DNA of 64,000 nucleotides, from NCBI GenBank assembly GCA_003342815.1, contig PTEX01000481.1:125551-189550 (forward strand), read 5' to 3'. Numbering within the stretch: the stretch's first letter is position 1; every line of letters starts with the position of its first letter. The stretch comes from Eudromia elegans (lineage: Eukaryota > Chordata > Aves > Tinamiformes > Tinamidae). The translations under genes were made by a program, and so were the position numbers. The notes under the pieces were generated by a model. It did not search any database. It worked only from the letters and a program-made list of their open reading frames with translations, and was not told the DNA's origin. Below are positions 50,601 through 60,505 of the stretch, one piece after another.

Positions 50601-53425
50601 ACACACTTGCAGGTACCTAACTAAGAAGAAGTCCTGGTGGGCACCATGAACATGAGGTAGCAGTGTGCCCCTGTGGCAAAGAACGCCAATGGTCTGGGCT
50701 GTATTAAGAGGAATAATGCCAAGAGGTCAAGGAAGGTGATGCTCCCTCTCTACTCAGCCCTCGTGAGGCTGTATCTGGAGTCCTGTGTTTAGTTCTGGAG
50801 TCCCCAGGACAAGGGAGACATGGAGGTGCTNGAGTGAGTCTAACATGGGACTAAGATGATGGAGGGACTGAAGCATCTTTTCTTTGAGGAAAGGCTGAGA
50901 GCACTGGGTCTCTTCAGCTTGGAGAAGGGAAGACTAAGAGGGGATCTTATCAGTGTATACAGATATCTTAAGGGAAGATATGAAGAGAAAGGAGCCAGAC
51001 TATAGTCAGTGGTGCCCATTGACAGGACAAGAGGTAATGGCCACAAACTGAGATATAGGAAGTACCGGCTGAGTATAAGAAAAAAAAAAAAACACTTTAC
51101 TGTGAGGGTGACAGAGCACCAGAACAGGTTACCCAGAGGTTGTGGAGTCTCCGTCTTTGGAGATGTTCAAAACCTGCCTGGATGTGATCCTGTTCAAAGT
51201 GGTCTANATGCCCCTGCTTAAGCAGCGGGGGTGGATTAGATCTCCAGAGGTCCCTTCCAACCTCAACCATTCTGTGACTCTGTGAACTTAAGGAAAAATT
51301 TCTTTACTGTGAGGGAGACAGCACCAGAACAGATTGCCCAAGGTGATGTGAAGTCTCCATCCTTGGAGATGTTCAAAAGCTATCTGAACAGGGTCCCAAA
51401 CAATGTGTTCTTAGTGACCCTGTTTGAGCAGGGTAGTTAGACTAGATGATTTCCAGACGTCTATTCCACGCTCTTTCATTTTGTGATGCTGTGTACTGCA
51501 GAGTTCGCTGAAGAGTTTGCTNTGAAATCATAAAACTTTTCTCTCTTCACAACAAAAGCATGAAAACAGCTTCATATTAGCAATCACAGAATTCCAGGCT
51601 GGTTGAAGTTGGAAGGGACCATGAGAGATCATCTAGTCCAATCCCCTGTTCGATCAGGGACACCCAGAGCACGGGGCACAGGGTGGCATCCAGGTGACTT
51701 TGGAAGATCTCTAGAGAAAGAGACTCTGCAGCCTCTCTGGGCAGCCTGTTCTAGGGCTCTGGCACCCTCACACTTCTTTCTTCCTCACATGGAGATGGAG
51801 CTCCCTGTGTTTCAACTTGTGCCCATTACCCTTTGTCCTATCACTGGCCACCATCGAGGAGAGTTTGGCCCCCTCCTCCCTATGTTCACCCCTCAGGTAC
51901 TTATCCATATTGATCAGATCCCTTCTCAGTCTTCTCGCTGNTCGCTTAGTCTTTCCTCATACGATAGATGCTCCAGTCCCTTAATCATTTTTTGTTGTTT
52001 TGTGCTGGCCCCTTTTAAGAAGCTCCACACCCCTCTTGTGCTGAGGAGCCCAGAACTGCACCCAGTACTTCTGGTGCGGCCTCCCCAGAGCTGAGCAGAG
52101 AGGCAGGATTGGATCCTCTCCCTTGACCTGCTGGCAACACTCCTCCTGATGCAGCCAGGATCCCATTGGCCTTCTTGGCCACAAGGGCACATTGCTGCCT
52201 CATGGTTAACTTTGTTGTGAAGAAGGAAAGGGAGATTAACCCTATGGGATAGGTGGACTTGGCTTTTCTAGGACTAGCAGAGACGTGATAGGAAGAGAGG
52301 AGGAAACCCTGGTGTGTAGATAAAGCAGTGAGCATACTAGAATTAATACATTTCAGAAAAGGTAAAGCAGTTGAGTTGGAACATGAGAGGGCTGTGCAAC
52401 TCATTGAGCTGCTGCCCTGTATGAGGTTCAGTATGATACTGTTAGTTTGTCCTGTATCTTTTAAGTCTGGAAGCAGCTTTCTGTCCCTTTAGAATAGGTT
52501 TTAAATGCTGAAGTCATTATGTATAAATAGTAACTGAGAGGACATAAGATAACCTTCCTTGTTAGTGTGAGATTTTTGAATATAGCCATTTCTGTGCCTT
52601 TCAAGATTCTGATGATGCTTCTGCAACGGGTCCCTCTGATCTGATCCTAACACGGGGAACTCTTGATGAGGAAGATGAAGAAAGGGAGAGTGACACTGAT
52701 GACATCGACCATGATGGTAAGGCTGTGTGGGATCTGATTTGGTCTAAAAGCTTCTGGCCTGGTCTGGGAATTCCTTGTGTATTTCATTAACTGTAGGGAC
52801 TGTGACAGCCTAGAAAACAAGCAAATATTCAGACCACTAAATATAGGTGTGTGAATCTGGAGCAAAAAAAATAGCCTCAATACTTAGTCCTTCGAGTTTA
52901 CCTGCTAATCATTGCAAAAGTTCATTTAAAAATTTTGTGTTGGAGTAGTTATTTTTAATAGCAGATATATAACGTGCATTAACCAGACAGCTTATATAGT
53001 GCTTGAATTATGCATTGGCCACCTAAACCGATCAATACACCTTCGATCTTTTTGGTCTTAAAGTTTGTGTCCTGGTCCTCATCTCTATTCTTGCAACTCT
53101 TGGACTTGGAGCACTCTAAGAACTTAGTGTGTTCTCTTAGTTCTATGAGTTCCACTCATTTTAGGACCATTTATTTCCTTTCCCTTATAATGAACTGAAG
53201 ATCAAATAGACTTTTTGTATTACTCTGATTTAGCCCATAGCCCAGTTCAGGCTTTCTTCTGGAATACAAGCTCGACAAGTGCTGAATTATGGCTTTTTTT
53301 CTCTCCCTTCCTTCTTTCTTACCACTCTCACAGTTACTGAGGAGAGCCATGAAGAACCAGCCTTCAGAAATTTTATGGAAGAGATGCGAATGAAGTACCA
53401 GAGAAGAAGTAACCAGGATGAATGA
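40835..53425 (+). CDS. GPN1: GPN-loop GTPase 1 (fourteen coding exons)
   Basis: Exons: 40835-40909, 40984-41077, 41613-41652, 42277-42343, 43101-43138, 44117-44195, 44292-44386, 46462-46507, 47961-48107, 48242-48324, 49359-49398, 50522-50612, 52606-52716, 53334-53425. All GT/AG, all phases agree, 1098 nt, 365 residues. Motifs: P-loop GMAGSGKTT (14-22), the family-defining GPN tripeptide (74-76, [20 protein letters not shown]), switch [11 protein letters not shown] (110-118), NKTD (177-180), and the acidic tail [16 protein letters not shown], then SDTDDIDH. The human N-terminus is longer before the P-loop. In the family, GPN1 pairs with GPN3 in the cytoplasm and is needed for assembly and nuclear import of RNA polymerase II; it was also named XAB1 for XPA binding. 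One residue near 49373 is undetermined (N). It appears intact despite several CR1 insertions in its introns. Confidence 0.97.
41657..41691. repeat. Poly-T/poly-A tract at the start of GPN1 intron 3
   Basis: About 20 T followed by about 12 A, starting five bases after the exon 3 donor (CA/GTATCC at 41653). Homopolymer length here is likely unreliable in the assembly. Confidence 0.9.
43145..43553 (-). mobile_element. CR1 LINE 3' fragment directly behind GPN1 exon 5
   Basis: Begins (plus strand) with TAGAATCATAGAATCATAGA, six bases after the GPN1 exon 5 donor GTGAGT at 43139, and extends into the CR1 ORF2 end before truncation near 43553. It is antisense to GPN1. One N at 43340. Confidence 0.92.
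44796..45006 (-). mobile_element. CR1 LINE 3'-end fragment in GPN1 intron 7
   Basis: TAGAATCGTAGACTACTTAA followed by the CR1 3' UTR in reverse complement, truncated after TTCCTCAAGCTCCTGA. It lies about 100 bp from a plus-strand CR1 fragment in the same intron. Confidence 0.88.
45112..45796 (+). mobile_element. CR1 LINE 3' fragment in GPN1 intron 7
   Basis: Starts at the RT C-terminal codons (RDLGVMVD equivalent) and keeps an open frame (45134-45433) through [20 protein letters not shown] before a stop in the FSL* region. It then continues to the tail ATTCTATGATTCTATGATTA. Close to the copies at 3001-4491 and 54152-55222, so it belongs to a relatively young subfamily. Confidence 0.9.
48201..48238. 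repeat. (GTTT)n tract before GPN1 exon 10
   Basis: GTTTGTTTGTTT repeat merging into a T-run that serves as the polypyrimidine tract of the acceptor TTTTGTAG/GTGG at 48241-48242. Confidence 0.85.
49441..49486 (+). mobile_element. CR1 LINE terminal scrap in GPN1 intron 11
   Basis: Only the last 45 bp of a CR1 (CTCTAGAGGTTCCTTCCAAA to ATTCTGTGATTCTATC), an extreme 5' truncation. The rest of intron 11 (to 50521) has no recognisable feature. Confidence 0.75.
50630..51290 (+). mobile_element. Older CR1 LINE 3' fragment in GPN1 intron 12
   Basis: Diverged CR1 from the RT C-terminal region (CACCATGAACATGAGGTAGC) to the tail CATTCTGTGACTCTGTGAA. It starts about 18 bp behind GPN1 exon 12. Contains N at 50831 and 51207. 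Confidence 0.85.
51291..51495 (+). mobile_element. Second, tandem CR1 3'-end fragment in GPN1 intron 12
   Basis: AAGGAAAAATTTCTTTACTG to CATTTTGTGATGCTGTG repeats the last 200 bp of a CR1 immediately downstream of the previous one. Either a separate insertion or a partial duplication of it; the sequences differ enough to favour independent insertion. Confidence 0.75.
51584..52216 (-). mobile_element. CR1 LINE 3' fragment in GPN1 intron 12
   Basis: Reverse-complement CR1 beginning CACAGAATTCCAGGCTGG and extending through the ORF2 C-terminus to CATTGCTGCCTCATGGTTAA. It is the third CR1 piece in this 2-kb intron. Confidence 0.87.
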
Positions 53426-54029
53426 GACTCATGGAAACAGGGGGTTTGGAATCAGAGGGTTTGCAGTGAAGTGAATAGTAAAGGAAGGACATAATCTTAT
53501 GCAACCATACATAAAGTCTTAGGTGTGTGATTAACTTCCTCTGATGTATATATATCTTTCTTCCTTCACCTGACTATTGGTCGTGAATTGAAGATCTCAT
53601 ATCCAACTGACTGCATGCTTGGCCATTTGTCAATGTGACTTCCTAAAGTCAGAAGAACCAGCTAGTGCTTTCTTTTGCTCCAAGCTCTTTAGATCTCAGT
53701 AAGCTCCAAGCTTATTGAGGTCTTAGATTTTGAGCTCTGACAAAACTATCATCTAGAGGACTTAAGACAGATCTTTGGAAGTGCCATCTTTTTCACCTCA
53801 TGCAACCAGATGTCTCTTTCCTGAAAAACACCCATAAGAGGCATACATATCTCTTTGTGTCATTAACAGAAAGAGAATCTTTCTTTATATAGTTCTACTC
53901 CTCAATGTGTTATGTTTTTGCAGATAAAATATGAGATCTTTATAGAGTAAATTAAGCTCATCCACTTCAAGTGCTTGGAAGTGAGCTAATTAAAATATTT
54001 CATCTATTCTGTTTGATATTTTGCCTTTA

Positions 54030-54035
54030 ATTAAA
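54030..54035 (+). terminator. Candidate GPN1 polyadenylation signal (ATTAAA)
   Basis: ATTAAA occurs at 53989 and 54030, about 0.6 kb after the GPN1 stop; the second is followed by a GT-rich TTTTGTGTAC. No canonical AATAAA is seen before the CR1 at 54152. Inference only. Confidence 0.4.
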
Positions 54036-54151
54036 AATATTTTGTGTACTAACAAATCCAGGGTTGTTTCTAATCTGTTCTTCTTTTGCTATGCTTACAA
54101 CCCATTCAGCCTCTGATACTCTTGGGACCTCTCAATTCACAGTTTGGGTTC

Positions 54152-55222
54152 ATAGAATCATAGAATCATAGAATGCTTAAGGTTGGAAGGGACCTCCAGA
54201 GGTCATCTAGTCCAACCCCCCGGACACGCAGGGTCTCCTAGAGCATGTGGCACAGGGTGGTATCCAAGTGGGTTTTGAAGATCTCCAGAGAAGGAGACTC
54301 CACCACCTCTCTGGGCAGCCTGTTCCAGTGCTCTGTCACTCTCACTGTTAAAAACTTATTTCTCGAGTTCCTGTGGAACTTTTGGTGCCTCAATTTGTGG
54401 GCGTTTCCTCTAGTTCTATCACTGGCCACCACTGAGAAGAGGCCGGACCCATTCTCCTCACTCCCTCNCTTAAGGTATTCATATACATTAATCAGGTCCC
54501 CTCTCAGTCTTTTCTCCAGGCTGAAGAGGCCCAGCTCTCTCAGCCTTTGCTCATAGGGCAGATGTTCCAGGCCCCTAATCATCTTNNTNGCNCTGCGNTG
54601 GACTCTCTCNAGCAGCTCCACGTCCCTCCTGCACTGGGGAGCCCAGAACTGCACGCAGTACTCGAGGTGCGGCCTCACCAGGGCTGAGTAGAGGGGCAGA
54701 ATCACCTCCCTCGACCTGCTGGAGATGCTCTGCTTAATGCACCCCAGGGTCTCATTGGCCTTCTTGGCCACGAGGGCACACTGCTGCCTCATGGTCAACT
54801 TGTTGTCCACCATGATGCCCAGGTCCCTCTCTGCGTGGCTGCTCTCCAGAAGGTCGGTCCCCAGCCTGTAGGCATGTCTAGGGTTATTCCTCCCCAGGTG
54901 CAGGACCCTACACTTGCCCTTGTTGAACTTCATGAGGTTACTCGCCGTCCAGTTGTCCAGTCTGTCCAGGTACCTCTTGATGGCAGCGCGGCCCTCAGGG
55001 CTATCAACTACTCCTCTCAGTTTTGTATCATCAGCAAACTTGCTGAGGGAGCACTCCATCCCTTCATCCAGGTCGTTAATGAATAAATTGAACAGGACCG
55101 GACCAAGGACTGACCCCTGGGGGACACCATTAACCACAGGCCACCAGCTGGACTCGGCACCACCGATTACCACTCTCTGGGCCCTGTCATTCAGCCAGTT
55201 CCTAATCCACCTCACTGTTGCC
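54152..55222 (-). mobile_element. CR1 LINE, long fragment with a 325-codon RT reading frame
   Basis: Reverse-complement CR1 with tail TAGAATCATAGAATCATAGA at 54152. A single open frame (54238-55215) covers the C-terminal half of reverse transcriptase: [19 protein letters not shown], catalytic KFADDTKL, then [18 protein letters not shown] and [20 protein letters not shown]. It is 5' truncated in the [10 protein letters not shown] region, so it lacks the N-terminal RT and the endonuclease. Several N calls at 54586-54611 fall in the ERVQCRATK part. The best preserved CR1 in the window. Confidence 0.93.
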
Positions 55223-56239
55223 TCCAGTTTCTCTGTGTGCCTTTCAGTGGACCCTGTGGCCCTGTGTTTGTTTTGTGGTTTGCCGCAAGCTTCTCTGCTT
55301 ACCTTTCTCCTCCATCCCAGAGTTTTCTGGGTGCTTCTTGGTGTGCCCCAAGACCCTCCCCTTGCCTTTTGCTGATAAATATGTTTGATCTATAATTGCA
55401 ATACCCTGACAGCCCCGTCTGTTGCTGATGGCAGTTCCCTGTCTGGGTTCCTGATGGGCTGCACCTGTGGGTGCTGGGGCTGAGACTAGTCCCAGGCTGA
55501 GCCAGGGGGCTGAAGGCTGTGTCAGAGGCTGTGCCTGTGTTCTGGTTGCAGTTAGGAGAAGCTTTTGCTGGGACTGGTCTGCAACACTGCAGCTGCTCCT
55601 CAGCACTACCCACTGCACCCACATGGCAGCTAAGCGGGGCTGCAGACCCCTGCTGCAGACTAGGGAGACCCTGGATGAGCCAGAGGTCCCAGCAAACAGC
55701 ACAATGGCAGAACCAGAGGTGAAGGGGGAGCGCCTTCATAACGTGGAGGATGTAGTGAAAGGTCCATCCTGCCTCTGGGACACAGGGACAAGCAGGAAGG
55801 GAACAGGTGCACCTTGCAGTGAGGAGGCATCAGAGACTTGGGAATCCTGGGGTTACTCCTGTGGGGCTTCACCTGCATAGCTACAGCAACAGGTCTAGCA
55901 AAATGCTACTAAGGCAAGGAAGAGACTGAGCATGTAGAAACAGGAGGAAGAGTTGAGAGCTGAGGCTGTTCAACCTGGAGAAGGAGAGGCCAACAGGGGG
56001 AAAGAAAGGACAGGCAGATAGGAATGAATGAAGAGAGGAAAGCAAGAAAAGAGTGAGCACAGAAAGGAAGAGAAAGCAAATGAGAGAAAAAAAAAGCAAA
56101 TTTAAAAAGAAGGGCCCTTCACATAGACCGGCAAAGCTCATGCACGCTGCCTTCCGCCAAGGATCGCTGCCCTCGCGCTCTGCGTGCCGGGGAACCGCGG
56201 GAACGTTACAGCCGCGGGCTAACAAGCCCCAAAGTGCCG
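55223..56239. other. Intergenic stretch between CR1 and the 56-kb promoter
   Basis: Open frames occur on both strands (for example 55467-55880 plus) but I recognise none. A short CR1-like trace (GGCTGTTCAACCTGGAGAAG near 55965) and a purine-rich GAAAG stretch (56020-56100) are present. No SUPT7L-like text, which would be expected here in the human gene order, is visible. Confidence 0.4.
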
Positions 56240-56545
56240 CTTCCCCGGCATGCCGGGAGCTGCAGTCCTCCCGTACTAGGCTTCCGGGCGGACATGTTAT
56301 TTTGCGCAGCATGCCGGAAGCAGAAGTCTTCCGGTACTGGACTTCCGGGCAGATATACCATCCTGCGCGCAGCATGCCGGGAACAGAGGTCTTCCGGCTC
56401 TGGACTTCCGGGCGGATATCCCATCCTGTGCAGCATGCCGGGAGCGGAAGTTTTTCATCAAAGTTCTCCGGGTGGCCATGTTGTAGTCAGCAGGGCATGC
56501 AGGGAGCTGTAGTCTTCCTCTCCCGAGTTCCGGGAGACCTTGCGG
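56240..56545. promoter_or_regulatory. Five-copy tandem array of ZNF143/THAP11-like and ETS-like sites
   Basis: A unit of about 62 bp repeated five times. Each starts with a GCATGCCGGGAGCNGNAGTC-type core at 56248, 56309, 56372, 56433 and 56495 (spacings 61, 63, 61, 62). The first three are followed by CTTCCGGGCNGAT; the fourth and fifth carry degenerate forms (TTCTCCGGG, GTTCCGGG). The core is the reverse complement of the known ACTACANNTCCCAGCATGC promoter element bound by ZNF143/THAP11, and CTTCCGGG is an ETS/GABPA-type site. It lies about 430 bp upstream of a candidate first exon at 56970. Binding is inferred from motif similarity only. Confidence 0.7.
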
Positions 56546-56699
56546 TGCCTTTCGAGGCACCAGCTGTATTTGAAGAAGCTGCCCCCCTAGTTGGAAACAA
56601 AGACAATCCCGTGGGATTCGGGGAAGGTTTTAAAGGGGTTTTAAAGCAATCCGGCCCGGCCCTGGCCGCCTTTGCCTTCACGCGGCGACCAGGCTCCAG

Positions 56700-57120
56700 C
56701 GACCCAGAGATAGCGGCTCCGCGCATGCGCTCTGTGCCCTCCCTGCTACCCGCGTGCGCCAGACGCAGTCCCGCCCCGCTGGGCGGGCGCATGCGTACTG
56801 CTCTGCCCCAGTCACTGCTGCCCCCTGCTGGGCACAGGGCGGCGCTGCAGCCACGGCCGCCTACGGCAGTGGCTCCCGGTTGGGGTTCGCACTGCTCGCG
56901 GTCTGCGCCTGCGCGGTCCGGAGAGCGACCGGGTGGCGCTGGGGTGGGGCGCTGCGCGCGTTGGCGGCGATGGCGCAGGCGCAGGGAGGGAACAGGAGGC
57001 TGCGGAGCCCCGGCGAGGTGAGGGCAGCTATTGGGGTGTGTGCGTCGGGCTGTGTCCCTCCTGCTGGCGCCGTTGCTGTGTGGAGCTAGCGCCGGCGGGG
57101 CGAGGGCAGCGCGGGGCCGG
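56700..57120 (+). promoter_or_regulatory. CpG-island promoter with NRF1-like sites
   Basis: CpG-dense block with CGCGCATGCGCT near 56720, GGCGCATGCGTA near 56786, TGCGCCTGCGCG near 56906 and GCGCAGGCGCAG near 56973, all close to the NRF1 palindrome. No TATA box. It spans the candidate first coding exon and fits a broad, housekeeping-type start region. Confidence 0.6.
56970..57017 (+). CDS. Candidate first coding exon of an unidentified plus-strand gene
   Basis: GGCGATGGCGCAGG gives a good start context, then sixteen codons (MAQAQGGNRRLRSPGE) up to a consensus donor GAG/GTGAGG at 57018. It sits in the centre of a CpG island downstream of the ZNF143/ETS array. I do not recognise the protein from sixteen residues, and no second exon is evident in the remaining 7 kb, so intron 1 probably leaves the window. 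In human, SUPT7L and SLC4A1AP follow GPN1, but the residues do not match what I know of either N-terminus. It could also be a noncoding exon. Confidence 0.35.
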
Positions 57121-58640
57121 AAGTGCCTGGGGCCGGCTCCGGCAGAGTCGAGCTGCCCTTTCCGTGGGGGTTCGAGGGCTCCTCAGCAGTGCGGGTCAAG
57201 TCATGTCCTCAGTCCTGCAGCCGCAGCTGGAGGAGTGGGAGGTGGGCGGCCAGTCCTGAGTGGGGCTGATGGGCAGCACCACTCCTGGGGTGGCAGTGGG
57301 ACCGGGAGCGCTGCTGAGTGGCATGGGGAAGGGTCGAACCTGCAGCCAGAGGGGCCATTGCCAATAGGAAGCAGGGGCCCTTAATGCCACCCCAGGGTCT
57401 TTCCTTGAGCTCCTGGCGAGGAGGCGGTTGTGCGACAGCTGCGGCTGAGCACGCAGAGCCCTCCATGCGTCTCCTCTGCAGTAGCCCCGCTGGGCAGTGG
57501 CTGCTTGAACCCCTCTGCGCACTGAGCCTCATAGCACCTGCTACTGCCTGCACAGCTGCCCCCAAGAGCACATGGGTTTTATTAAGGACAGCACAGGGAT
57601 TTGTACAAGATGTCCTGGTGCCTGTTGTGTGACTCTGCATCTCCTCCTCTGCTCATTGCCACATTAGACAGAATTTCTGACTCTCACTGGTGAAGGGGAA
57701 AGGGTGGGTGCACAGGTGCCACGCAGATTTTTCTCTCTCCTGAGCTGGGTGTCATGACGCTCTGTGTGTGTGGAATGCGGCTGATGGGGGATAAACATGC
57801 TATGTGTGGTGCTTAGGGAGAACCACTAGCTAAAATGCTAGGCTAAAGAAAAGAGAAGGCTTCAAAAAGTCTTAGGGAGCACCGAGGTGCCATGGGGAGC
57901 CCCAGGGCGGCCATGGGAAGCAGCAGAGCTTCTAGGTACCTCCTCAGAGCAGGAGAAATGTCTTGCTGCAGCCCCAGGGCGGTGGGAACTATTAACGTCC
58001 TCCTTTAATTCCCAAAAGTGTTGTGAAAGTAGAAGGGACTAGAGAGGCTGCCCATCAGGTTCTGAACTTTACGTAAGGTTTAGACAATCAACAGTGCCCT
58101 CTTAATACAGGAACAAGTACTAGATGGAAGTGTCTTTGAGTAACATGTGAGAAGTGATTGCATCAGACAATCTGACATCCTTGGAGAAATGGTCCAAAAC
58201 CATGCTGCCCTCCCAGCATCACCACTACTTCTGGCTTGTTTTGCGGGCTGATGCAGTAAGCTACATCCTCTTGAAATGAAGCAATGTGGCTTGCTGATCC
58301 AGGTGCTGCTTCTGCTCCTTGCCTGTGAGGCCACATCTAAGTGCAGTGCAGGAGAAATACAGGAGCTGCCTGGAACGGGTTCTAGGCCTGACACAGAGTT
58401 GAGTACTGTGATTCTTGTATAGACTTAAAAATGGACAAAAGGGTCTATGAGTTAAGTGCCTGTCTGCAAGGGTTTAGAAAGGGTGCTGAGCAGTGTCCTC
58501 AGCGCTGGGGTAGACCAGAACTGAGGTGCTGTGGGCGATGGTTGAGGTCGCTGTGAGAGGATGTGGCTGATTGTGTGATGGCCAAAACTGGCTGCAGGTC
58601 AGCAATCCTACTCTGTGCTGCTGGATGCAGAACTGCTCAT
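57020..58640. other. Possible first-intron sequence, no recognised feature
   Basis: GC-rich to 57.5 kb, then ordinary composition. No CR1, RNA gene or splice-bounded conserved text. Confidence 0.4.
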
Positions 58641-58645
58641 GGAAA

Positions 58646-58795
58646 CAGTAGTGAAGGCCTTTTAAGTTTGGATCTCGTTCAGTGTTCTTTAAGTGTTTCG
58701 TTTAGTAGGTCAGGATACTAGTTTGAAAGAAAAAATACCAACGCTTCCTGTTGCAAAGCTGACACAAGCTGCAGTGTTTAAACAGCAATATTAGA
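58646..58795 (+). repeat. Duplicated segment, copy A left half
   Basis: GTAGTGAAGGCCTTTTAAGT through TTGGATCTCGTTCAG, GTGTTTCGTTTAGTAGGTC and GTTTGAAAGAAAAAATACCA to AACAGCAAT matches 60506-60650 in the same orientation with a few differences. A CR1 then interrupts it, and the match resumes at 59652. Confidence 0.85.
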
Positions 58796-59651
58796 CTCAT
58801 AGAATGCTTAAGGTTGGAAGGGACCTCCAGAGGTCATCTAGTCCAACCCCCCTGCACACGCAGGGTCCCCTAGAGCATGTGGCACAGGGTGGTGTCCAAG
58901 TGGGTTTTGAAGATCTCCAGAGAAGGAGACTCCACCATCCCTCAGGGCAACCTGTTCCAGTGCTCTGTCACCCTCAGTGTTAAGAAATTCTTTCTCAAGT
59001 TCCTGCGGAACTTTTGGTGCCTCAATTTGTGGCCAATTTCTCTAGTCCTATTGCTGGCCACCACTGAGAAGAGGCTGACCCCATCCTCCTCGCTCACTGC
59101 CTTGAGGTACTTATACACACTGATGAGGTCCGCTCTCAGTCTTCTCTTCTCCAGGCTGAAGAGGCCCAGCTCTCTCAGCCTTTGCCTGTAGGGCAGATGT
59201 TCCAGACCCTTAAACATCTTCGTAGCGCTGCGCTGGACTCTCTCCAGCAGCTCTGCATCCCTCTTGCACTGGGGAGCCCAGAACTGCACGCAGTACTCGA
59301 GGTGCGGCCTCACAAGGGCTGAGTAGAGGGACAGAATCACCTCCCTCGACCTGCTGGAGATGCTTTTCTTAATGCACCCCAAGATCCCATTGGCCTTCTT
59401 GGCCACAAGGGCACAGTGCTGCCTCATGGCCAACCTGTAATCCACCATGATGCCCAGGTCCCTCTCTGCAGAGCTGCTCTCCAGGAGGTCGGTCCCCAGT
59501 CTGTACGGGTGTCGGTAGTTATTCCTGCACTTTCCATTGTTGCACTTCATGAGGTTTCTCATTGCCCAGTTGTCCAGTCTGTCCAGGTCCCTCTAGATAG
59601 CAGCGCATCACTCAGGACTATGAGCTGCTCCTCCCAGTTTCATATCATCAT
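58796..59651 (-). mobile_element. CR1 LINE inserted in duplicated segment copy A
   Basis: Reverse-complement CR1 from the tail (TCATAGAATGCTTAAGGTTG) through ORF2 to the region before the catalytic box (CAGTTTCATATCATCA near 59635). The open frame 58942-59562 covers the RT C-terminal half with small lesions. It inserted between AGCAAT and GTTAAGGGTG; copy B at 60640-60660 has these joined. Confidence 0.92.
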
Positions 59652-59705
59652 CATGTTAAGGGTGTTTGTTGGTAATCTTAGTGTTTTTGGTCACTTTTAT
59701 TATTA
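59652..59705 (+). repeat. Duplicated segment, copy A right half
   Basis: GTTAAGGGTGTTTGTTGGTA and GTCACTTTT match 60649-60695. Similarity fades beyond about 59700, where an ATT-rich simple tract begins. Confidence 0.75.
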
Positions 59706-59880
59706 TTATTTTTTACTGTTTTAGAGATAATGTTTTCTTTGGCTTTGCTTTGTGTTCCCAACATCTAAAGTAGGCTCCACTTCAGTGAATGTAGCAAAAT
59801 AATTTTGGAGACATATATAGCTGTCCTTAAAAGTTCTTATTATGTACTAGGTGTTATAAGTTGAGAGAGGAAAACTCAAT

Positions 59881-60421
59881 TGCCAACGTGAGTTTTAATA
59901 ATATTTATTAATTTAGTAAGCGGTCAAGCAAGTCAAGCAGCGCTGGGCAGCCNGGGACTCTCTGCTCTGCCAACGGCGCACACCAGTCCCTCTTTGGTGA
60001 GTCCTTTTATATGCTCCCGTATCTGGGTTGATGTGGATTTCTAGAACTTCCCGAGGCCAGATGTGCGTCTGTGCCAGCTGTTGCTGGGGGGAGGGGGGGT
60101 GTGTTATAGTCTTCCTCTGCGTTGGTTTTGAGGAGCCCCTCCATCCATATTCATTGCGTTCCATCTTTACAAGGTAGGATTCACAAATGGTTTGCGAGAT
60201 AACGAAGGCAGTCCTCATCCTCACAAGGTGGGCTTGTCTTCATGAAAAGCAAGCTGATGGTTTGCAAAATAACGAAGGCAGTTGCTGCAGATGTGGACTA
60301 TCTGCTGCTGACAAAAAGGTGGGGGGGATAAGCCTGTGCCAGTCCCTGCAAACCTGGCAGTCTCAGCTATACGGCGCAAATTTGATTAACAAACAACAAC
60401 TGGGTTCTATTACACTAGGCA
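59881..60421 (-). mobile_element. LTR-like element (541 bp) with TGCC...GGCA ends
   Basis: On the minus strand it starts TGCCTAGTGTAATAG, has a TATA box (GAGCATATAAAAGG, 60003-60016), an AATAAA signal near 59905 about 100 bp downstream, and ends GTTGGCA. That is the U3-R-U5 layout of a retroviral LTR. A U3-like internal repeat (TTTGCGAGATAACGAAGGCA near 60192 and TTTGCAAAATAACGAAGGCA near 60261) resembles enhancer duplications. No primer-binding site, retroviral gene or clear target-site duplication is visible, so this would be a solo LTR of an endogenous retrovirus. Boundaries are provisional. Confidence 0.55.
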
Positions 60422-60505
60422 AATATGTAAATTTGGGGATTTTTTTTTCCCTGTGGCATCACTTTCAATTCTAATTCATCCTATCAATTCTAATTAAGAA
60501 AAAGG

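Noticed and set aside
54238-55215. 325-codon frame as a host gene
   Set aside because: It is the C-terminal half of CR1 reverse transcriptase with the CR1 tail attached; other copies occur in the window.
55223-55880. SUPT7L exons downstream of GPN1
   Set aside because: None of the residues expected for that protein are visible on either strand.
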